A stretch of DNA of 53,853 nucleotides. Source: Chlamydiales bacterium (GTDB taxonomy: Bacteria; Chlamydiota; Chlamydiia; Chlamydiales; JARBTQ01). Below are positions 1 to 9,288 of this stretch, piece by piece. Made by a program: the position numbers and the translations under genes. The notes below the pieces were generated by a model. The model saw only the letters and a list, made by a program, of their open reading frames with translations. It did not search any database and was not told the DNA's origin. Position 1 is the first letter of the stretch. Every line of letters begins with the position of its first letter. The DNA is taken from assembly GCA_029240075.1 (NCBI GenBank), contig JARBTQ010000018.1, forward strand, positions 1 to 53,853, in the 5' to 3' direction.

Positions 1-504
1 ACTTTTCCCTTATAACAGAGTTCCTTCATGCCTTAATTTTTCTGCACGTAAATAAATCCTTCGTTAGCAGAAATTCTAGATGTCTAGCGGGAATTGCTGA
101 CAGTTTGTATTCTTGAGGTAGTCTTTAAAAAGAATGATGATGGATTGTCTAAAGATTCGAATTAAAACTTTCTCAGTTAATTTCTACTTTCCTCTTTTTT
201 CTTTAATCTCTATGAAAACTAGATAAAACAAAGTGGTAAATATACATGAATCGTAGTTCTATTTTATAGATCTCATTTTGTAACTATCTTTTTTTATGTG
301 AGGATTTAATTATCTATAGAATGAGACTTTTTTGCTATCTCAGAAATTTTGCTCAATAAGAGTCCACTATAGTGGAACTCACACAATATGTCTATGAAAA
401 GTAATATGATATGATTTTTTATAGGGAATCTATTCTTAATAAAAAATTAACCTTCAGAAGGTAAAAATTTAATAATAAAATAAACTTTATGTCATGAGGC
501 TTTT
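1..504. other. Intergenic leader with a perfect palindrome
   Basis: I see no convincing gene in this stretch; it is very AT-rich with stops in all frames. Its only clear structure is a perfect 14-bp palindrome, TCCACTATAGTGGA at 363-376, about 130 bp upstream of the first gene. It could be an operator or a small hairpin, but nothing shows which. Confidence 0.5.
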
Positions 505-1917
505 ATGGATAGTAATAGTGTGAATTCAAAAAAAGTGGGCGATTTAATTAACCTTTTTGGAGGAGGGGTTAAACCTAACTCCAAGCAAGATACAAATAAA
601 GTTAAGAATGCTCCTACTGATGCAAAGATAGGGGATGTTAGAAACATCATACAATCATCAGTATCGAAGCTTCCAGGTTTACAAAGTATCGACAAGCTTA
701 CTTCTCCATTAAAAGATGTAAAACTATCTGTAACTTTAAGTACTCCAAATCAAGGTGTTAATAAAAAAAAGTTAAAGAGACAAGATGCAGGATACTTTAA
801 GAATGAACCACAATCTATAGAAGAGGGGTCCTCCAAAAAGCTTACTAAAACAGCGTCACTTAAAGATGAGAAAGCCATTGAAAATACTGTCCAAGAAAGG
901 TGGGATGATTTAGACAATTCTGCAAAAGCATCTATAAAAGGAAATACTGCAGAAGTCTGTCAATTAGTAAATAATAGCTACCATAAAGTTTCAGTTATAA
1001 AAGAACTTTTAAAAGATTTGCTTCCTCTTATGAAAAGTGAACCCACTAAAGCGAAGATTGTAGAGGGATTTATTCAAAAAGCAGAACTTCATTCTGAACT
1101 TTTGGAACCATTATTAGACAATCTTAGTAAAATCCCTACCAATTATACTGAATTGAAAGATGAAGATGTACATGCTACTATTGTACACTATATAGGTCTT
1201 ATGAGAGAGATGCTAGAGCATAAGGAAGAAGTTCAGGAATATTCTAGAGATTTACGCGTCATGCAAAAGCTACTAGGTATGGCAACGTTATCAAATGCTA
1301 AAGAAAAGAAAGTAAAACAAAATCCTTACTACAAAGCCCTTGAAGAAAGGTTGGAACAGTATAGTCAGAACCATCGTAAATCTAGCCAGAGTTTGAGTGG
1401 AAATGTAGACTTGGACACTTATGTGCAAGCGATATCTCAATTGTCCTATCGTTTAGAAATGTTAATGAATAATTACTGCAAATATTATCCGCAGTTAAAA
1501 CAAATAGCTGGCGAATATAAAGAGTTAATGCTTCAAGCTAATCAATTTAATGCAGACGACGAAAATAAAGATTACTTGGAAAATCCTAAGACCTCTTCAG
1601 AATATTTTGATTACGCACAACTTATTCACGGTAAGATTCAGGGCTTTTTAGCAAATAGCAATAAGTTATCTAAATTTTCAGATAAAGATTGGGCTATATT
1701 GAGACAAAATTTAGAACTATTTAGAAAATTAGTAAATAAGCACAAAAATGCCAAATCTCACAATTCAGTTCAACAAAAACAGCTACAAGGACAACTAAAA
1801 GCTTTAGAAAATATTAGGCAAGAGGGAATTCTTCAAAGGTCCGTTGCAAGTAATTTGGTAGCTAGTGCTATGTTGGGAAGGTCTATGGGTATTAAAAAGC
1901 CACAAAATCCTAATTAA
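505..1917 (+). CDS. Hypothetical protein with disordered N-terminus and helical C-terminus (possible effector)
   Basis: I do not recognise this 470-residue protein. Residues 1-130 are rich in Ser, Lys, Asn and Thr and look disordered; residues 145-450 read as long amphipathic helices with frequent Leu, Glu and Lys. There is no signal peptide or membrane segment. It stands alone, with a strong rho-independent terminator just downstream (1966-2009), so it is probably a single-gene transcript. A soluble, helical protein with a disordered N-terminus fits a type III secreted effector of an intracellular chlamydia, but that is inference from composition and context only. Confidence 0.75.
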   Translation: MDSNSVNSKKVGDLINLFGGGVKPNSKQDTNKVKNAPTDAKIGDVRNIIQSSVSKLPGLQSIDKLTSPLKDVKLSVTLSTPNQGVNKKKLKRQDAGYFKNEPQSIEEGSSKKLTKTASLKDEKAIENTVQERWDDLDNSAKASIKGNTAEVCQLVNNSYHKVSVIKELLKDLLPLMKSEPTKAKIVEGFIQKAELHSELLEPLLDNLSKIPTNYTELKDEDVHATIVHYIGLMREMLEHKEEVQEYSRDLRVMQKLLGMATLSNAKEKKVKQNPYYKALEERLEQYSQNHRKSSQSLSGNVDLDTYVQAISQLSYRLEMLMNNYCKYYPQLKQIAGEYKELMLQANQFNADDENKDYLENPKTSSEYFDYAQLIHGKIQGFLANSNKLSKFSDKDWAILRQNLELFRKLVNKHKNAKSHNSVQQKQLQGQLKALENIRQEGILQRSVASNLVASAMLGRSMGIKKPQNPN

Positions 1918-1965
1918 AGCTCGGAACAAAGAATTTTAACATTTAAAATTAGCGACTCTTAACAG

Positions 1966-2009
1966 AAAAGCCACAGAAGTTAAAGTACTCTGTGGCTTTT
2001 AATTTTTTT
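1966..2009 (+). terminator. Rho-independent terminator
   Basis: A perfect 12-bp inverted repeat, AAAAGCCACAGA (1966-1977) and TCTGTGGCTTTT (1989-2000), encloses an 11-nt loop and is followed by AATTTTTTTA. It lies 49 bp after the stop of the 470-residue gene. Confidence 0.85.
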
Positions 2010-2120
2010 AATTTGAATACCTTCTTTCAACTAAAACTAACCTTAAAGTTATTTGATTTTATTATTTTTTAGGAGTAAAGTATTTTAATAATTTAAACTT
2101 AATATAGGACCCCTATTAAA

Positions 2121-4046
2121 ATGCCACCAGTCAAGATTTCTCGATTCTCGTATGAAAATGATTACTTACAACTAATTAAACATCTAGTTCCTCCAGAAAA
2201 AGTTGCTTTAAGTCATTTTCAATCGAAAGTATCACAAACTAATATAACAAAATATGCGACCTGTATTCTAAATAACAGTGTTTATTCTTACTGGAGTAGA
2301 AGAAATATAGCTAAAGTGTCTCATTACGCAATGGTTGGATTAAGCAAGGGGTATATTCCTTTATCAGTTGTCTCTTCATTGCATATGCGTATTGCAGTTG
2401 TTGATGAATTTATTCTTAATCCTACCTTTAGAGCAACTGACTATAAAGCGAATCCTCAATTAAAAATGCTCCATTTTAAAGCCGCAAGATCTGAAATCCA
2501 AAATTTCTTTAACTTAAACGATAGAGAGTGGAACGTTTTTGCATATATGATGGATAAAGAGATCGAAACAGAACAATACTTCTGCTATGTAGATTCGCCA
2601 GAAGATAACTTTAGCCCGAAAAATTGGTCGCCTTTATATGCAGAAATCTGTGCTTTATTGGCTTGTTTACAACCTATAAGATTATTTCATAACTCGACTA
2701 AACTAGATGGGGATCTTAAAGTACTTATTCCCTCATTTTCCATGCTGCAAAACTTTTTCAAACTCAAAGCCAGTATTAACAATAGAACTCCTTTGCAGCT
2801 AGTTCCTATTATGGGAGAACTCACAGCTGAAGATGTCTACTCAATGAAAAAACAGGAAGCAATGCCTTTGGGTCTTTATATGCCAAGTTCAATCGCGCGT
2901 TTACGAGGAGACATCCCTCCAGATGATATTAATAAAAAGTATATGAAGTCGATCCATAATTACACACAAGTTGGCTCTTGGACATTTTTGATGCACGACG
3001 CCTACCATTTAGCAGCAGAACAGGAGATGTCGGAGAAGCACAGTGCAGCTCGCCATTATATCGTGTCTTATCTGAAGTCATTAATTGATAAAGGATGTCT
3101 TAAGGAAGACTTTGAATTAACTAAAGAGGCTGTCTTGCTTTTACAAGATGGAGGGTTCCATTTCTCGTATCCTCTAAAAAATAGCCTATTTCAAAATCGC
3201 CCTTCTCAAGCAGAAAAATTTGGTACTATTTTTAGTCACTATATTACTTGGCCATTCATCGTAAAATTAACAATTATAAAGGATATGATCGATCATCCCT
3301 TAAAATGGTCCATTCGATATGGTTTAGATGATAACTGCTTAATGGATGAAGATAGAAAATTAACCCAAGTTTGCACATTTTTAAGAAATCGTGAATTAGG
3401 GGTAGCATATGATTGGGATACTAAAAACTTTAATTTCTTAACTCCTGTGTTTGAAGGGCGCTCAGGCAGTTATCATGTGGATGAAGTTAATGAAATTCCT
3501 CATCTTTTTGAATTTAAAAATTCTAAAATAACAAGGCTTACTTGTATATCCGCATTACTGGATAATTGTCGTGTCAAAAACCTTCAAGCTTCAAGGAAGC
3601 TAATTTTAAAAAATTGTCCCGATTTGGGTTTTATAAATGCTCAAAAAGATATTTATGTGGAAAATTGTCTTTCTATAAAATCCATTATTGCTAAGAAAAA
3701 TATAGTTTTGGACTTAGAAACTTTCAGTAAAATAAAAGGGAAGATAGAAGCTAAAACAATCTATTTATCTTGTGCAGGGGATCTACAACAAAAAGGATTA
3801 GAACTAATTTTAGACCAGCATATGAAGTGTAAAACTTTTGTTCCTCCTTATGGGACAGAAAAAATAATTGTCTCTAAAAATTGCCATATTGAAAGGATTA
3901 AATTTTTGGACCAAGACTCTAGCAGACAGCAAATGGTGTTTATAGATAAAACCCATGCTGCTAGCTCAAAACTTAAAGTTATTGATGGTAATCTTAAAGC
4001 AATAGAAGATATCGATCTTTGCCTTGATCTTTTTAAAGTTAATTAG
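2121..4046 (+). CDS. Hypothetical protein, 641 aa, with HDxxH motif and beta-helix-like C-terminus
   Basis: I do not recognise this protein. The first 430 residues look globular and alpha/beta, with an HDAYH motif near residue 293 followed by a His-containing helix (EKHSAARH), which could bind a metal. From about residue 455 the sequence becomes a run of short strands such as LILKNCPDLGFINA and IYVENCLSIKSIIA, spaced about 20 residues apart like a beta-helix or bactofilin-like solenoid. There is no signal peptide or membrane span. The ribosome-binding site is weak, so the start is only moderately secure. A host-directed role is possible but unproven. Confidence 0.75.
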   Translation: MPPVKISRFSYENDYLQLIKHLVPPEKVALSHFQSKVSQTNITKYATCILNNSVYSYWSRRNIAKVSHYAMVGLSKGYIPLSVVSSLHMRIAVVDEFILNPTFRATDYKANPQLKMLHFKAARSEIQNFFNLNDREWNVFAYMMDKEIETEQYFCYVDSPEDNFSPKNWSPLYAEICALLACLQPIRLFHNSTKLDGDLKVLIPSFSMLQNFFKLKASINNRTPLQLVPIMGELTAEDVYSMKKQEAMPLGLYMPSSIARLRGDIPPDDINKKYMKSIHNYTQVGSWTFLMHDAYHLAAEQEMSEKHSAARHYIVSYLKSLIDKGCLKEDFELTKEAVLLLQDGGFHFSYPLKNSLFQNRPSQAEKFGTIFSHYITWPFIVKLTIIKDMIDHPLKWSIRYGLDDNCLMDEDRKLTQVCTFLRNRELGVAYDWDTKNFNFLTPVFEGRSGSYHVDEVNEIPHLFEFKNSKITRLTCISALLDNCRVKNLQASRKLILKNCPDLGFINAQKDIYVENCLSIKSIIAKKNIVLDLETFSKIKGKIEAKTIYLSCAGDLQQKGLELILDQHMKCKTFVPPYGTEKIIVSKNCHIERIKFLDQDSSRQQMVFIDKTHAASSKLKVIDGNLKAIEDIDLCLDLFKVN

Positions 4047-4134
4047 AAAGTTAGTCTAAGGTAATATATCTAAAAGCAGATCGAATAGCTCAAAAGATCT
4101 TTGCGAAAAAGATTTTGCAGGGAATCTACTAAAA

Positions 4135-5397
4135 TTAGGAACGGCGTGATTCCCTTAAACGGTTAAAATAAGCAAGTCTCTTTAGCATCTCCTTCTCAAA
4201 GCCATATTCTGTAGGACGATAATATTCTTGTCTTTCGAGCCCTTCGGGTAGGTAATCCTGCCCTGAAAAAGCTTGGGGTTGATCGTGATCATACAGGTAG
4301 CCTTTTCCATAGCCCAATTCTTTCAAAAGCTTAGTTGGAGCATTTAAAATAGCATGCGGAGGGCTTAGATGAGTAGTTACCCCAGCGTCTGCTTTGGCAG
4401 TTAAGTAAGCAAGTTCTACTGCGTTACTTTTTGGAGATAACGCTAGATAAATTGCAGCCTGAGCTAAAGCTAGTTCACCCTCTGGAGAGCCCAATGTCTC
4501 ATATGCATTTCTTGCTGCAATAACTTGTTGTAAGGCCATTGGGTCAGCTAAACCTATATCTTCACTTGCTATACGAATAAGTCTGCGTGCAATATATAAA
4601 GGATCTTCCCCTCCTTCTAGCATGCGGCATAACCAATAAAGGGTTGCTTGAGGGTCTGATCCTCGAATTGATTTGTGCAATGCTGAGATCAAATTATAAT
4701 GTTGGTCGCCCTGCCTGTCGTAGTGAGCAGTTCTAGTCTGTAAAAAGTGAGTCAAGTTTTCAGGCGTAAGCGACTCTGTCGGCGAAAAATTTTCTATATT
4801 TTCTAATAAGTTAATAAGATATCTACCGTCGCCCTGCGCTAATTCTATGATCAACTGCTTTATTTTTTCATCCCCGCGCAAAGGAGTGTGCAATTTTTCA
4901 TAACGGTTGATAATCTTTTTTAAATCCTCTGTATTTAAAGGATATAAAGGTAAAACGCGTAATCTTGACAATAGAGCACTATTGATCGCGTATGAGGGAT
5001 TCTCTGTAGTAGCGCCAACCAAAACGATAGTTCCTTTTTCGATATGGGGGAGGAACAGGTCTTGTTGTGCTTTGTTAAAATGGTGAATTTCATCAACAAA
5101 TAGAATAGTTTCTCGTGACCAAAGAGGAGTTTTCTCTACCTCTTGTACGACTTTGCGAACATCAGCAACGCCAGATTCCACTGCACTAAGAGTTATGAAT
5201 TTTGCATTAAAGGCTTGGGCATATAACCTGGCTATAGTTGTCTTTCCACAACCAGGAGGGCCCCACAGTAGGATAGATACAGGACGCTGCCTTTGAATAA
5301 ATTGGGTAAGTAATCCTTTTTCTCCAAAAAGGTGCTCTTGTCCTACTATCTCATCAATAGCCTTAGGTCTAAGTTTTTCTGCTAAAGGGATAGGCAT
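4135..5397 (-). CDS. rarA: Replication-associated recombination protein A (RarA/MgsA, AAA+ ATPase)
   Basis: RarA is a clamp-loader-like AAA+ ATPase that acts at stalled replication forks with single-strand binding protein. The sequence opens with the typical PLAEKLRPKAIDEIVGQEH box, followed by Walker A GPPGCGKTT (residues 46-54) and Walker B ILFVDEIHHF (near 100). Sensor and lid motifs (GATTENPSY, LLSRLRVLPL) come next, then the C-terminal tetramerisation region (DPLYIARRLIRIASEDIGLADP). The 420-residue length is usual for the family. It lies 17 bp downstream of the exonuclease gene on the same strand, so the two are probably co-transcribed. Nothing looks broken. Confidence 0.96.
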   Translation of the reverse strand: MPIPLAEKLRPKAIDEIVGQEHLFGEKGLLTQFIQRQRPVSILLWGPPGCGKTTIARLYAQAFNAKFITLSAVESGVADVRKVVQEVEKTPLWSRETILFVDEIHHFNKAQQDLFLPHIEKGTIVLVGATTENPSYAINSALLSRLRVLPLYPLNTEDLKKIINRYEKLHTPLRGDEKIKQLIIELAQGDGRYLINLLENIENFSPTESLTPENLTHFLQTRTAHYDRQGDQHYNLISALHKSIRGSDPQATLYWLCRMLEGGEDPLYIARRLIRIASEDIGLADPMALQQVIAARNAYETLGSPEGELALAQAAIYLALSPKSNAVELAYLTAKADAGVTTHLSPPHAILNAPTKLLKELGYGKGYLYDHDQPQAFSGQDYLPEGLERQEYYRPTEYGFEKEMLKRLAYFNRLRESRRS

Positions 5398-5414
5398 ATG
5401 AATTTATCCAAAAA

Positions 5415-6059
5415 TTAAGATAAAGACAATATAGCAGAACTAAAGTTTTTAATAGTAGGAGCAAAAGATGAATTCTTAAGAGGAAATCCCACAATTGCTT
5501 CGTAACATTGAATTAGGTGATTTACTCCGTTCATAGCTTTGTGTGGAGCGCTTTCTTTGGGTAAGCCATGATGTGCAGCTATTTGATCTTTTGAAAGACT
5601 AATAGGGGGCAACTTTTGGCAATTTAAGTTTTTATAATCTTGCATGCGAAATGCCCAATACATCGAAGCTAAGTCTAACCAATGGTAAGGCCAATGCATT
5701 TTCATCTGCTCTTCAGGACTGATTAGTTGATAAAAAAACATTCTGTCAAAAGAGGGGTTTTGACAAATAAAGACAGCTTGATTTCTTTTTATGCCAAATT
5801 GAGTAAAGTAGTTAATGATTTCGCTAGCGATATCTTTTTCTAGACGCCCTTTAGCAACCAAGTCTTGTGTAAAACCGTTGATACCTAAGCTTTGAATGTT
5901 ACTTGCTTTCCATACATCATCTGGCTGATAGACAATACTTTCAAATGAAACTTTTAATTCACCAGTGTAAATGTCAAAGATCTTAAATGCTATTTCCAGG
6001 ATACGATGTCGATAAGGGTCTAAACCATTTGTTTCCAGATCTAAAAAAATACCTAACAT
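5415..6059 (-). CDS. DnaQ-like 3'-5' exonuclease, Exo III Asp replaced
   Basis: The protein has the RNase T/DnaQ fold of DEDDh exonucleases: Exo I FLDLETNGLD gives D7 and E9, and Exo II NPSFDRMFF gives D105. At Exo III the histidine is present (H173 in APHKAMNGVNH), but the residue five positions on, normally the fourth acidic ligand, is Gly178. Family knowledge says four acidic residues bind two metals, so activity may be reduced or use a neighbouring residue. At 214 residues it is a stand-alone exonuclease, not fused to a polymerase. It sits between the FapA-like gene and rarA on the same strand, suggesting a repair-related unit. Substrate is unknown. Confidence 0.88.
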   Translation of the reverse strand: MLGIFLDLETNGLDPYRHRILEIAFKIFDIYTGELKVSFESIVYQPDDVWKASNIQSLGINGFTQDLVAKGRLEKDIASEIINYFTQFGIKRNQAVFICQNPSFDRMFFYQLISPEEQMKMHWPYHWLDLASMYWAFRMQDYKNLNCQKLPPISLSKDQIAAHHGLPKESAPHKAMNGVNHLIQCYEAIVGFPLKNSSFAPTIKNFSSAILSLS

Positions 6060-6141
6060 TTGTATGGTAACTCTACTCTAAACAATATTAAAAAGTTGTG
6101 ATCCTATTAATTTATTACAACTATGCAATAGCAGCTGCTTT

Positions 6142-7962
6142 TTACAAGGGGTAGCGATTTATGAGGCCTGAACGACATGCAAAGCCTGTAGTCGGTTCTT
6201 CAGATTCAGTTTGGTAATAAGCGTCATATATGTGAATATCTACTTTAGGGTAAATCTTTTTGAGAATTTCTAACTTTGCCTTCTTCCTTTCCTCAATCTG
6301 TTTTTGCATCTGAACTATTTCTTCCTGGTACATTTCAATATCTTCTTCTAATTCCGTTGCTTTTTCTGCAAGCAATTGCAGTTGCTCTTGTTGGCTTTGT
6401 GATAGGGTACTAACCTGCTGCCGTTTTTGCAATAGTTTGACAATACCTCGATTTTCTTCGAGTTCTTTAGTAATTTCCGAGACTTTGTTATTGATAATAT
6501 TTGCTCGCTTTCGCATCTCATGAACATTCCCAACGTGAACTTTGGTATCTGCCCAACTCTCAGATCCTATAATATTGCTTCGAATAATCGATTTAGCTTT
6601 TACAATGCCACCAATGATAGCTCCTGGGTTACCCATAACTGTAATGCTTTCATCAGCTTCAAGCTTACTGTTCATCACCTCTTTCTCAAGGATGATGTCT
6701 TTTGCCCGAATATTCGCATTAGTAGCAATCACACCATGTACAGTGTGTTTAGAAAGAATATAGCCCTCTTTAGTATGTACAATACTTCCACCTACAAAGA
6801 CGTTACCATTCATACTTTCGACAACAGCATCTTCAACCGAGCCTCGAATTTCAATGTCCCCTTCAGCCGTTACACTAAATTTAGGTCGAACATCGCCCAT
6901 AATAAGGACTTTACCTACAAAGCCGACAATATTACCTTCGTTGAAGTCGACATCTCCTTCTACCGTATAAATAGCTTCAATATTAATTGACTGCTCTTGT
7001 TTTTTCCAGACAATATGTCCACTTTGAGCAGCATAAATCTCTTTACCATCATCAGATAGGGTTACATTAGGGCCTAATTGAATTGATGATTTGACGGAAT
7101 CCGTATCAGCCGTTTTTAAAATGGTTCCGTCAACTTGATACCCATCAACTCCAGCTATGATTTTACCTATTCGGATTAAAAGTTGATTTCGTTCTGCTAT
7201 ATTAATCTTTTTGACTGAACGGGTATCTGTCTTTAAAGCTTGAGACATTTCTGCAAAGATTTTATTTTCATCTGTTTCAAAAAAGAATTCAAGTTCAGCA
7301 GGTTTAGGCTCAATAGGGGATTTGCCCCGTGCTATTTCAAAAAAACCTGTAAGCTTTTTATTTAAAACATTTAAGATTGCTTTACGAAAAACGCCTTTGA
7401 TACATTGCTTTGCTTTTAAAACTTCGTAAACGGATTCTGGCGTAATGGTTCCTTGGTGAAAAATTAAAGCTCGGCAAGTCATTTTATCAGGAGAGAGCTC
7501 TAAAAATATAGCACCTCCCTCATTATTAAGGGGATCAGTTTCAAATTGTTTAATAGCTGTAAATGCATTTGCCGCTTGCGAATCTTCTGCGATTTGTTTC
7601 AAGGTTTCTTCGTCAAAATCTCTAAACCCTTGTTTTTCAAGATAATGTTGCAGGAGCTGCTTGCGTTCTTCATTTTTAGTTATATAAGCTGGATCATAAA
7701 ATTGAGCTGGAGGGCGAATATAAAGCTTATTATCCTCATATAAAAGCTCAATATTCAGAGCTTCTTTAAGATAAGCGGCTTTAGATTCCTTCTCATCATA
7801 GATAATTTCGATAAGGGCTGGTTTATAACCAAAAATTCCCTGATACTCATTTTGAATGATCTTTATAAACGTTTTATCTTGAGTCAGTTTAATTTTTTGT
7901 AAGCCCTCTTTAATAGCATTAAATACAGTAGAGCTTTCTTGAGTTAGTTTACAGTAGGCCAT
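6142..7962 (-). CDS. FapA/DUF342 family protein
   Basis: The central region (about residues 270-470) is the FapA/DUF342 beta-helix: repeated short strands rich in Gly and Val such as VEGDVDFNEGNIVGFVGKV, IEIRGSVEDAVVES and VFVGGSIVHTKEG. A strong coiled coil follows (about 480-575, rich in Glu, Gln and Lys), then a short tail. There is no signal peptide. The family was named for flagellar assembly protein A but is widespread in bacteria lacking flagella, where it is linked to polar or envelope organisation; no flagellar gene is visible here. It is first in a probable minus-strand unit with the exonuclease and rarA. Its function here is not known. Confidence 0.88.
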   Translation of the reverse strand: MAYCKLTQESSTVFNAIKEGLQKIKLTQDKTFIKIIQNEYQGIFGYKPALIEIIYDEKESKAAYLKEALNIELLYEDNKLYIRPPAQFYDPAYITKNEERKQLLQHYLEKQGFRDFDEETLKQIAEDSQAANAFTAIKQFETDPLNNEGGAIFLELSPDKMTCRALIFHQGTITPESVYEVLKAKQCIKGVFRKAILNVLNKKLTGFFEIARGKSPIEPKPAELEFFFETDENKIFAEMSQALKTDTRSVKKINIAERNQLLIRIGKIIAGVDGYQVDGTILKTADTDSVKSSIQLGPNVTLSDDGKEIYAAQSGHIVWKKQEQSINIEAIYTVEGDVDFNEGNIVGFVGKVLIMGDVRPKFSVTAEGDIEIRGSVEDAVVESMNGNVFVGGSIVHTKEGYILSKHTVHGVIATNANIRAKDIILEKEVMNSKLEADESITVMGNPGAIIGGIVKAKSIIRSNIIGSESWADTKVHVGNVHEMRKRANIINNKVSEITKELEENRGIVKLLQKRQQVSTLSQSQQEQLQLLAEKATELEEDIEMYQEEIVQMQKQIEERKKAKLEILKKIYPKVDIHIYDAYYQTESEEPTTGFACRSGLINRYPL

Positions 7963-8331
7963 CTATCTTCCAATCCGCCCTTTCATAATAGCAATGTTAT
8001 TAAATCTATTAAGAGCCTGCTATGCCGAGAATCGTTACGACAGTAGAAGCTCCTAACCAACAAAAGATATAAGTCTTGTCCTATTTGATTCTGTGATAAA
8101 CTTCTTAGGGATCAATTGTCAAGGTAATAACATACTTAATATTCTTTCTTATCTTAGGGTCATAGTTGCTTTATAAATAGACCTTTTAAAAAGCCTTTCA
8201 GTAAAGGCTTATGCGAGAGAGGTCATTAGTTTGGAGGGTTTTTGTTTACATGAAACCAGTACACTAGGTATGCTGGTAGACTCAGTATAAATTTTTGCTT
8301 ACCTATCTTAAAGTTTAGGGAGAAATATACT
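7963..8331. other. Divergent intergenic region
   Basis: This 369-bp gap separates the minus-strand FapA-like gene from the plus-strand hypothetical and must carry promoters for both. I see no RNA gene, strong hairpin or repeat in it. Confidence 0.5.
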
Positions 8332-9117
8332 ATGAGCCATCAAATCAATAGTTCCGCTATTTTTTCTACAAATAATCCTTATGATCTGCTATGTAAATCA
8401 AGCATAGATTCGGTATTAGCCGAGTATAATAAGTATGGATGTAACGCTGACCTTCTTGAATCTACAAGTGAAAAGATGGACGCTGCTGTTAAGGCATGTT
8501 TTAACACTTTGGAACGGCACCATTCAGAAGCTGAAGCAACCACTTTGAAGTTAAAAAATTGGTATACTGATTGGAAAAAATCAAGTCTTAGTTTGAAAGC
8601 ATTTATTCTTTTTTATAATTTAGCTATCGAGAAATCTTGTGAAAAAATCCTAAAACAGTACTTACCAGAAGCAAGGAAAAAGCTAACAGAACAAGAATAC
8701 TCGAGTGATTTAAAAATCTTTGATGATCTTATTACAGTCTTATCAAACATACTAATAAAATTAAGAGTCTACGATGAAAAAGAAGCTTGTAATGATCCAA
8801 AACTTGAGATCGTACAGACCTTAAATAATTATACAGCGAATAATATCCCATATATCTTAATGCGGTTTAATAGATTAATTGAGCTTGTATTAAATCAGCA
8901 GAGGAAAAACGAGCCTTTATGGATTATTGATTTAAGTGAAATTATTAAAAATTTAGATTTTATTACTGTGTATTGTAATAAATTGAATTATAAAATAGAT
9001 CAATGGTTGAAATTAGAAGTAAAGCATGTATCTTCAATTAATAAAGAAATTTCTAAAAGATCTTCTATATCTATTGGATTGGATAAAGAAGATTCAATAT
9101 CAGATAAATATTTTTAA
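8332..9117 (+). CDS. Hypothetical all-helical protein, 261 aa
   Basis: I do not recognise this protein. It reads as almost entirely alpha-helical and soluble, with several Leu/Ile-rich amphipathic helices and a charged, Ser-rich tail. There is no signal peptide, membrane span or catalytic motif. A purine-rich GGGAGAAA stretch just upstream of ATG 8332 can serve as ribosome-binding site. It is monocistronic by spacing: 369 bp from the divergent FapA-like gene and 171 bp from accA. It may be a lineage-specific or secreted protein, but there is no direct support. Confidence 0.72.
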   Translation: MSHQINSSAIFSTNNPYDLLCKSSIDSVLAEYNKYGCNADLLESTSEKMDAAVKACFNTLERHHSEAEATTLKLKNWYTDWKKSSLSLKAFILFYNLAIEKSCEKILKQYLPEARKKLTEQEYSSDLKIFDDLITVLSNILIKLRVYDEKEACNDPKLEIVQTLNNYTANNIPYILMRFNRLIELVLNQQRKNEPLWIIDLSEIIKNLDFITVYCNKLNYKIDQWLKLEVKHVSSINKEISKRSSISIGLDKEDSISDKYF

Positions 9118-9288
9118 ATAAAATAAATGATCTAGCTAAGAATTTATTTAAATTTTTAAAAGATATTTTCATCAGCTAGCCATTTAGTCAGCTACTATTG
9201 CGCTTATTGCGGATAATTTTTATTTAAGATTTATCTATTTATTGCTATTATTCTGCTTTTATTAGATTAAATCAGCTAGAGGTGGCAC

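Noticed and set aside
492-695. Minus-strand frame of 67 codons inside the first gene
   Set aside because: It lies opposite a longer frame with consistent helical protein character, has no ribosome-binding site and resembles no protein I know.
6520-6990. Plus-strand frame of 156 codons inside the FapA-like gene
   Set aside because: It is antisense to a clear DUF342 protein and its composition (many Asn, Phe, Ser) is that of a shadow frame.
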